Positions 1 through 5,111 of a stretch of DNA of 5,111 nucleotides are shown in pieces; the stretch's first letter is position 1; the number at the start of each line of letters is the position of its first letter. A model generated the notes under the pieces. It had not been told where the DNA came from, searched no databases, and saw nothing but the letters and a program-made list of their open reading frames with translations. This DNA is from Pseudomonadota bacterium (GTDB lineage: Bacteria > Bdellovibrionota_B > Oligoflexia > Oligoflexales > Bin106). The stretch spans positions 1-5,111 of the forward strand of contig JAPOQT010000264.1 of assembly GCA_026710525.1 (NCBI GenBank), given 5' to 3'. The position numbers and the translations under genes were made by a program.

Positions 1-2084
1 ATATTGGCATTATGGCCCATATCGATGCTGGTAAAACCACTACCCCCGAACGCATCCTTTATTATACTGGCTTAATTCATAAACTAGGTGAAGTCCATGA
101 TGGCACCGCCACTATGGACTGGATGGTTCAGGAACAAGAACGAGGAATAACCATTACTTCGGCAGCTGTGACATGTCGGTGGTTAGATCATGATATTACC
201 CTCATTGATACTCCTGGTCACGTCGATTTCACTCTAGAAGTCGAACGCTCTCTTCGCGTCCTCGATGGAGCTATTGCCGTCTTTGATAGTGTACATGGTG
301 TTGAGCCCCAATCTGAAATGGTGTGGAAACAAGCTGATCGCTACCAGGTTCCTCGTATTGCCTTTATGAATAAACTCGATCGAGTAGGTGCTAAGTTCCT
401 CCAGTCAGTTGAATCCCTGTGCGAAAAACTAGGAGCGGCTGTGCCTATCCAATATCCCATTGGTTTGGAACAGGATTTTCGTGGAGTCGTCGATCTTGTT
501 ACCATGGAAGCCATTTACTTTGAAAATGAAGATGGCTCTCGCGTCAGCAAAGAGCCTGACCTCACTGCTCTGAGTCAAGAAGATCAAGAAACCAGTGCCG
601 AACTAAGAGAAAAACTACTTGATTTTTTAACCCGAAATGATGATGAGCTACTGAGTCAGTATCTTTCAGATGGCGATGTCGATGTGGGCACATTAAAAAA
701 ATCTTTGCGTCAACAAACAATCGATGGTGTCGTCGTTCCTGTGTTGTGTGGTAGCGCTCTTAAAAATAAGGGTATTCAAACATTATTAACAGCCACTGTT
801 GATTATCTACCAGCACCATCGGATGTTGATCAGACCACTGGCATGGATCCTCACAACGAGAGCAAACTAATAGCGCTCAAACGACAACCTAATGAGCTTT
901 TCTCCTCCCTGGTGTTTAAAATAGCCAACGACAAATTTGCTGGAGTCCTCACTTATATTAGAATTTACTCAGGCACTCTCAAAGTCGGCGATACTGTTTA
1001 TAACCCAAGAACAAAAATGAACCACCGAGTACAAAAAATGGTGCGCATGCGTTCTTCTGAAAGAGATAATATCACCATCGCTGAAGCTGGTGATATTGTG
1101 GCTCTTGTCGGCTTAAAAGGATCAGTGGTTACCGGTGATACTCTCTCTGAAAAAAAAGCGTCTATTATTTATGAATCCCTTCATGTGGCAGAGCCTGTGG
1201 TGGCTGCTGCTATTGAATGCGAAAGTATAGCTGATAGTGCCAAACTAGAAAATGCCTTAGCTCGTCTCGCCATGGAAGATCCGAGTTTTCGTTCAGCAGA
1301 AGATCCAGAGACGGGACAAATGTTAATCAAAGGTATGGGGGAGCTCCATCTCGAGATTATGATTGATCGGTTAAAAAGGGAATTTAAGGTGGTTACCCAA
1401 ATGGGGGCACCCCAAGTTTCTTATCGTGAGACAATCCAAAATGAAGGGGTTTTTGAAAAATTATTCGAGCGAGAAGTAGCTGGCTCCAAACAGTTTGCTG
1501 GCTTACGAGCTCGAGTGTATTCACTGCCCTACGAGAAAAATCACCCAACTCTTAAAATTACCGTAGGAACAAAAAATGATAGTCCTCATTCAAAGGGTAA
1601 CTTAATGGCAATAAGCTTTGCTGAGTTACCAGATCATATGAAAACCGCCCTTGAAGCAGGTTTAAACGATGGCGTTCTGTCAGGGCCTCTTATGGGTTAT
1701 AAGGTAATTGGTGTTGGGGTTGAACTACAGGATATTTTCTTTGATAAAGAGAGAAGTGAGCCCAGTGCTTTGCGGTTTGTGGCTGCACAATTAGTAAGGA
1801 CAGCCCTCTCAGAGCTATCGCCTCAAGTACTAGAGCCTACTATGCGCGTTGAGATTTTTACCCCATCTGGTTTTGCTTCGAAGGTGACTGCCGACTTAAA
1901 GTCTCGTGGAACGCAACTCGAAAGTATTACTGAACAGTCAGATGGCAGCCATCATATTCGGGGGACTATCGCCCTCAGAAAAGCATTTGGTTATGCCAAA
2001 AATCTTCGCTCTCTCACCCAAGGGCGGGCACAATATACGATGCACTTCTGTGGTTACATTGTTTATAACCCACCAACATCATAA
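1..2084 (+). CDS. fusA: Translation elongation factor G, probable EF-G2-type paralogue (5' end cut by the window)
   Basis: This is a translational GTPase of the EF-G family, a cytoplasmic factor that drives ribosome translocation and/or, with RRF, ribosome recycling. The reading frame is open from base 1: in-frame codons before the ATG at 12 read (N)-I-G-I, matching the family's RNIGI N-terminus, so the ATG at 12 is internal and about 12 residues lie outside the window. Numbering from that Met, the GTPase motifs are G1 AHIDAGKT (2-9), G2 RGITI (44-48), G3 DTPGH with the catalytic His (66-70), G4 NKLD (120-123) and G5 GSA (247-249). Domain II spans about 295-385, domain III 395-465 (GMGELHLEI at 441-449), domain IV 470-590 and domain V 605-690 (FGYAKNLRSLTQGRA near 659-673). 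Length is normal. Domain IV is unusual: the loop usually SGGRGQYGH reads VAGSKQFAG (489-497), and the VDSSE segment with its upstream His is absent (about 575-587). A convergent gene follows instead of tuf. The EF-G family is certain; the EF-G2-like subtype is inferred. Confidence 0.95.
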   Translation, partial: IGIMAHIDAGKTTTPERILYYTGLIHKLGEVHDGTATMDWMVQEQERGITITSAAVTCRWLDHDITLIDTPGHVDFTLEVERSLRVLDGAIAVFDSVHGVEPQSEMVWKQADRYQVPRIAFMNKLDRVGAKFLQSVESLCEKLGAAVPIQYPIGLEQDFRGVVDLVTMEAIYFENEDGSRVSKEPDLTALSQEDQETSAELREKLLDFLTRNDDELLSQYLSDGDVDVGTLKKSLRQQTIDGVVVPVLCGSALKNKGIQTLLTATVDYLPAPSDVDQTTGMDPHNESKLIALKRQPNELFSSLVFKIANDKFAGVLTYIRIYSGTLKVGDTVYNPRTKMNHRVQKMVRMRSSERDNITIAEAGDIVALVGLKGSVVTGDTLSEKKASIIYESLHVAEPVVAAAIECESIADSAKLENALARLAMEDPSFRSAEDPETGQMLIKGMGELHLEIMIDRLKREFKVVTQMGAPQVSYRETIQNEGVFEKLFEREVAGSKQFAGLRARVYSLPYEKNHPTLKITVGTKNDSPHSKGNLMAISFAELPDHMKTALEAGLNDGVLSGPLMGYKVIGVGVELQDIFFDKERSEPSALRFVAAQLVRTALSELSPQVLEPTMRVEIFTPSGFASKVTADLKSRGTQLESITEQSDGSHHIRGTIALRKAFGYAKNLRSLTQGRAQYTMHFCGYIVYNPPTS

Positions 2085-4637
2085 TCACTGATCTCTTGAC
2101 CTGTGCCAGTGTTGTGGCGCTTTATCAGCCATGATTTTAAAAGCAACCTGAATAAGATCTTCTGGTTGTGGTTTACAGTAATAATCACCATCGACTGAGT
2201 ATGCAGGACGATTTTCTGCAGCACTGATGGTGACTGGTGGGCTGTCAAGGAGTTCAAATGATTTTTGGTCTTCTAAGATTTTTTTAAGTATATAGCTGCC
2301 AGCACCCCCGGGAACATCCTCATCTAAAATAATAAGAGAATAGGTTTTAGCAATAGACTGGCGAATATGGTGCTGGAGATCAAAGGGATGAAGTGTTTGG
2401 CAATCGATGACTTCGAGAGAAATATGATAATCATCTTGGAGTGTTTTTGCAGCGCTGAGAGCAATCGAACAGCAAGCACCATAAGTCACCACAGTGATAT
2501 CACGACCCTCTTTCAGTATCTCAATCACACCTAAGGGTATGGTGTAATATCCTATGTTTTCTGGTTTATATTCTTGTTTGCGATAACCATTCATCGGCTC
2601 TATCACAATACCTGGATCATCACCAGACAATAATGTTTCGTACATCCCTGCAGCTTGAACCATGTTTCTTGGTGTGCATAAATGAATACCACGACAGGTA
2701 TGTAAAATCATGGCCATCGGAGAGCCCGAATGCCATATTCCCATGAGCCGGTGTCCCTTTGATCGGATAATCACAGGACTTACCTGACCGCCGTGAGTCC
2801 GATAATGTAACGAGGCAATATCATCACTCATGCCTTGCAGACAAAAAATTAAATAATCGAGATATTGAATATCAATCACGGGTCGTAAACCACGAAGGGC
2901 CATACCATGACCCTGACCGACGATGGTGGCTTCCCGAATACCTGTATCGATCATCTGATGAGGAAACTGATCATAGAGACCTTCAAACTCAAGATTAACG
3001 CCACCAAGGGCACCCACGTCTTCTCCCAAAATCACTATCCGGCTGTCATGAGCTAATTTATGACCAAAGTAATCTCGAATAATAAGACGACCATCAACCT
3101 GATTTGATGACTGGAATACGGGAGCATTATTCACACAGGATAGTGGTGAACAATGCTTAACAAAGAGAGTACTTCGGTAGTGTTCCGCTCCCCACTGCTC
3201 GTATGATTGCTCTAATTCTCGTAAACTTGCTAGGGTGGTGAGAGATTTTGCGATTGTTGAATTTTCTAGACAAAACAACACATATCTTAGAATAGAGTGA
3301 TGCTCCTTAAAAGATAAAACTTTTTGCCCGTAAATAAGAGAATTTTGATCATAGGCCATGGATAAGTTATCCTGATTTGATATGTTCTCACCATGATGTA
3401 GGTTGTGTTCATCATGTTTTAACTGCCAGTGATCAACATTTCTATTGGACAAAGGTTGGATGATTTTATCTATTTTTTTCACCACCTGGGGATAGATTTT
3501 ATGAAGTTTTTTGTTCTGAATTTCATTTTGTAGTTCAAAGGTGAGTGATGAAACGTCGCTTCTTTGCTGATAAAAAGGTGATTGCCAAGCTTGAAAGGCT
3601 TTGTCGCGGGCAAGCATAGCATCTAAAGTCACCCTTTTTTCTAATTCAAGGAGCTCTTCTTCTGAAGCTAAATTTTCCCGGAGTAGCCACGACCGAAATT
3701 GCCATAAACAGTCGTGTTCTTTTTCCCAATTAAGACGATCTTCACTTTTATAACGACTATGACTACCTGAGGTTGAGTGACCTAAGGGTTGAGTTAATTC
3801 GTCAACTAAAATAACACAGGGCTCGTGATGATCACGACATTGTTGAATTGCTTGCTGATAAGTGTTAATAAGCTCTTCGTAATCCCAGCCCTTGACAGCA
3901 AAAAAATTAACCCCTTTTTTATTGTCTGTACTGGTAAATCCTGGCAGAATTTCTTTGAGACTCCCCTTAGTTGTTTGGAGATGGCGAGGCACAGAAATAC
4001 CATAACCATCATCCCAGATAGAGAGGGCTACGGGAATTTGCAATACTCCCATAGCGTTCACTGTTTCCCAAAAATGGCCTTCGGCGGTAGCAGCATCCCC
4101 TACTGTGCCAAAAGCAACTTCATGACCTGAATGGGAAAATTTATCCATATGTTCAAAAGTACAATCTATGTTTTTTAAAACACGGTAGTAATACGAGCTG
4201 TAGCCAAGGCCTATCAGTCGTGGCAGTTGACCTGATGTACATGACATATCAGCAGCCACATTTACTGTTTGTGTTTGATCTTGCCACTCACCATGATGAT
4301 AAAATCGGCTACTATAATGACAGTTCATTTGTCTGCCACCAGACGAGGGTTCATAATTGGTATCAGGATGGGCATATATTTGGGCAAAGAATTGCTCAGC
4401 TGTCAAAGCGCCCACAGCAAGCATAAAGGTTTGATCACGGTAATATCCAGATCGCCAGTCACCGAGTCGAAATGTTTTTGCCATGGCTATTTGAGCTAAT
4501 TCTTTACCTTCACCTAAAATAGCGAACCCCCCGTGACCTTTCGCAACTTCTTTGCGGGCGATAACAGAGAGTTGTCGGCTGAGATAAGCTACTGTGTAAT
4601 CGGTTATGGGATCAGTTGCGGGAGTTAAGCGTTCCAT
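2085..4637 (-). CDS. Fused alpha/beta E1 subunit of a 2-oxoacid dehydrogenase complex (thiamine diphosphate-dependent)
   Basis: This cytoplasmic E1 enzyme should decarboxylate a 2-oxoacid (branched-chain or pyruvate-like) and pass the acyl group to the lipoyl domain of E2. The chosen ATG gives 850 residues, with E1-alpha and E1-beta in one chain. The alpha half (about 12-345) has GYYRDQ (64-69), the thiamine diphosphate/Mg motif GDAATAEGHF (180-189) to DDGYGIS (209-215), and GHSTS (286-290) with the active-site-loop His, closer to branched-chain than pyruvate E1. A linker of about 165 residues follows. The beta half (514-850) has LGEDVG (537-542) with the cofactor-activating Glu, GIREATIVGQG (566-576), IWHSGSP (634-640) with the catalytic His, and a transketolase C-terminal domain with LDEDVPGGAG (771-780). 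Motifs such as WDDGYGIS and RGLRPVIDIQYLDYL closely resemble Bacteroidota fused E1 proteins as I remember them. An in-frame TTG at 4655 would add six residues but has no Shine-Dalgarno site. No E2 or E3 gene is visible nearby. The substrate is not determined. Confidence 0.93.
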   Translation of the reverse strand: MERLTPATDPITDYTVAYLSRQLSVIARKEVAKGHGGFAILGEGKELAQIAMAKTFRLGDWRSGYYRDQTFMLAVGALTAEQFFAQIYAHPDTNYEPSSGGRQMNCHYSSRFYHHGEWQDQTQTVNVAADMSCTSGQLPRLIGLGYSSYYYRVLKNIDCTFEHMDKFSHSGHEVAFGTVGDAATAEGHFWETVNAMGVLQIPVALSIWDDGYGISVPRHLQTTKGSLKEILPGFTSTDNKKGVNFFAVKGWDYEELINTYQQAIQQCRDHHEPCVILVDELTQPLGHSTSGSHSRYKSEDRLNWEKEHDCLWQFRSWLLRENLASEEELLELEKRVTLDAMLARDKAFQAWQSPFYQQRSDVSSLTFELQNEIQNKKLHKIYPQVVKKIDKIIQPLSNRNVDHWQLKHDEHNLHHGENISNQDNLSMAYDQNSLIYGQKVLSFKEHHSILRYVLFCLENSTIAKSLTTLASLRELEQSYEQWGAEHYRSTLFVKHCSPLSCVNNAPVFQSSNQVDGRLIIRDYFGHKLAHDSRIVILGEDVGALGGVNLEFEGLYDQFPHQMIDTGIREATIVGQGHGMALRGLRPVIDIQYLDYLIFCLQGMSDDIASLHYRTHGGQVSPVIIRSKGHRLMGIWHSGSPMAMILHTCRGIHLCTPRNMVQAAGMYETLLSGDDPGIVIEPMNGYRKQEYKPENIGYYTIPLGVIEILKEGRDITVVTYGACCSIALSAAKTLQDDYHISLEVIDCQTLHPFDLQHHIRQSIAKTYSLIILDEDVPGGAGSYILKKILEDQKSFELLDSPPVTISAAENRPAYSVDGDYYCKPQPEDLIQVAFKIMADKAPQHWHRSRDQ

Positions 4638-4649
4638 TTGAGCAAAGTT

Positions 4650-4653
4650 CTCC
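4650..4653 (-). promoter_or_regulatory. Ribosome binding site of the fused E1 gene
   Basis: On the minus strand GGAG lies 12 bases before the ATG at 4637. This is somewhat long spacing, but it is the only good Shine-Dalgarno match near the start. The alternative TTG start at 4655 overlaps this same GGAG and has nothing similar upstream, so the site favours the ATG. Protein similarity cannot decide, because conservation only begins around residue 14. Confidence 0.5.
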
Positions 4654-4687
4654 AAAAAATTCTGAGCTGTTAACCAAGAACAAGAAA

Positions 4688-4745
4688 CTTAGTTCGGCTT
4701 TTCGCAGCTAGAAGAATAGCACAAGCTGAGCTAACCTGTACTAAG
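4688..4745. repeat. Nested inverted repeats upstream of the E1 gene
   Basis: CTTAGT at 4688-4693 is the reverse complement of ACTAAG at 4740-4745. Inside these arms, CAGCT at 4705-4709 pairs with AGCTG at 4724-4728. A short alternative hairpin, GCTA-GAAGAA-TAGC, lies at 4707-4720. The stems are short and could be chance. The element sits about 50 to 110 bases before the E1 start codon, so it could be a folded leader or an operator region. There is no T-run to make it a terminator, and it matches no riboswitch class I recognise. Confidence 0.3.
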
Positions 4746-4857
4746 ATTTTATCAGATGGCATAGTGTGTTCGTTCCTTAGGGATTACACATTCGCTGGTA
4801 TTTACCGATATAGTGGTGACAGAGATGGTTCAGTTGAATTAACATCGAAGTATAACC

Positions 4858-4862
4858 GGGAG
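4858..4862 (+). promoter_or_regulatory. Ribosome binding site of the scramblase-like gene
   Basis: GGGAG ends five bases before the ATG at 4868, which is close to ideal spacing. An in-frame TAA at 4853-4855 rules out any start further upstream in this frame, so the site fixes the start codon. Confidence 0.75.
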
Positions 4863-4867
4863 ATAAG

Positions 4868-5111
4868 ATGAGTGATAATACAGCAGAAGTTCAGCAACTG
4901 GGTTTAGTCATAAAGCAGCAACTTAATATCCTCGAGACTGTAACCAAGACTGAACACCGCAATAAGTATAATATTTTTTGGTCTAGCGGTCAGCAGTTTG
5001 GTTACGCTCATGAAAATCAAGATAAATCCTTTGATGATGCTGCTGGGCGATTTTTTTTAGGACACTCTTGGTGTCGTACGTTTCAGATGAATTTTTTTAA
5101 TCAAAAAAATG
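4868..5111 (+). CDS. Phospholipid-scramblase-like protein (tubby C-terminal-like fold), 3' end cut by the window
   Basis: Only the first 81 residues are visible, running open to the window edge, and the frame has no stop. Residues 17-80 match the opening of the scramblase family as I remember it: a QQLNILETVT segment (17-26) resembles the LLEVLTG strand, NKYNIFWSSGQQFGYAHEN (32-50) resembles NKYEI...GQxxYxAxE, and a later CRTFQMNFF (70-78) takes the place of the RPFxLxI strand. Eukaryotic scramblases are membrane-associated and calcium-dependent, but bacterial members are mostly of unknown function and may simply be beta-barrel proteins wrapped around a hydrophobic helix. The C-terminal helix and any calcium-binding segment would lie beyond the window. 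There is no signal peptide or membrane segment in the visible part. The gene is divergent from the E1 gene and has its own strong ribosome binding site. The coding frame is well supported; the family call is a moderate-confidence inference from motif resemblance. Confidence 0.65.
   Translation, partial: MSDNTAEVQQLGLVIKQQLNILETVTKTEHRNKYNIFWSSGQQFGYAHENQDKSFDDAAGRFFLGHSWCRTFQMNFFNQKN

Larger units (their letters stand above)
4638..4867. other. Divergent intergenic region between the E1 and scramblase-like genes
   Basis: This gap of about 230 bp separates two divergently transcribed genes, so it should contain both promoters. I found no open frame of useful length and no tRNA. No hexamer pair at good spacing is convincing. 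The best plus-strand candidates are an extended -10-like TGGTATTTA at 4796-4804 and TATAGT at 4809-4814, each with a poor -35. On the minus strand, TAAAAT (plus 4747-4752) resembles a -10 but also lacks a -35. The half nearer E1 contains nested inverted repeats, listed separately. Confidence 0.6.

Noticed and set aside
12..14. ATG at 12 as the true EF-G start
   Set aside because: The frame is open upstream and encodes the conserved N-I-G-I residues; starting here would remove the first beta strand leading into the P-loop.
3825..4130. Plus-strand open frame of 101 codons opposite the E1 gene
   Set aside because: It lies wholly antisense to the conserved thiamine diphosphate region of E1, has no recognisable motif and is best explained as a shadow frame.
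4638..4655. TTG at 4655 as start of the E1 gene
   Set aside because: It is a rare start with no Shine-Dalgarno site upstream, whereas the ATG at 4637 has a GGAG 12 bases before it. It cannot be fully excluded.
4700..4740. Minus-strand text GTTAGCTCAGCTTGTGC resembles a tRNA D-arm
   Set aside because: There is no matching D-stem partner, no GGTTCGAATCC-type T-arm and no acceptor stem, so it is not a tRNA.
4851..4856. TATAAC resembles a -10 box just before the scramblase-like gene
   Set aside because: Transcription from it would begin at or after the ribosome binding site, and the -35 region at normal spacing has no match.

Overview
The window holds three protein-coding genes and one intergenic region, and I saw no RNA genes, mobile elements or CRISPR. 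It runs: a translation elongation factor G gene cut at its 5' end (1-2084, +); a long fused alpha-plus-beta E1 subunit of a 2-oxoacid dehydrogenase (2085-4637, -); a divergent intergenic region of about 230 bp; and the first 81 codons of a phospholipid-scramblase-like protein (4868 to the window end, +).

The organism looks like a Gram-negative bacterium with moderately AT-rich DNA. Clear GGAG-type ribosome binding sites precede the scramblase-like gene and, at longer spacing, the E1 gene. This argues against Bacteroidota, which rarely use Shine-Dalgarno sites, although the E1 fusion has the layout and motifs I associate with Bacteroidota enzymes. A proteobacterium or relative (for example a gammaproteobacterium or a former deltaproteobacterium) is plausible, but the sequence does not settle it.

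The EF-G is probably not the housekeeping copy of a str operon. No tuf or ribosomal gene follows it; the next gene is convergent with no bases between the stop codons. Its domain IV also lacks several residues typical of translocating EF-G, so it may be an EF-G2-type paralogue (mtEFG2/spdEFG2-like) with a recycling or otherwise specialised role.

The E1 protein has all the expected thiamine diphosphate and catalytic motifs of both halves and should be active, but no E2 or E3 gene is visible beside it. The scramblase-like gene is divergent from E1 and might share a regulatory region with it. Nothing suggests that the three genes form one pathway. The content is mostly metabolic and translational, and I see no new multi-gene system; the best leads are the divergent EF-G, the Bacteroidota-style E1 fusion and the bacterial scramblase-like protein.
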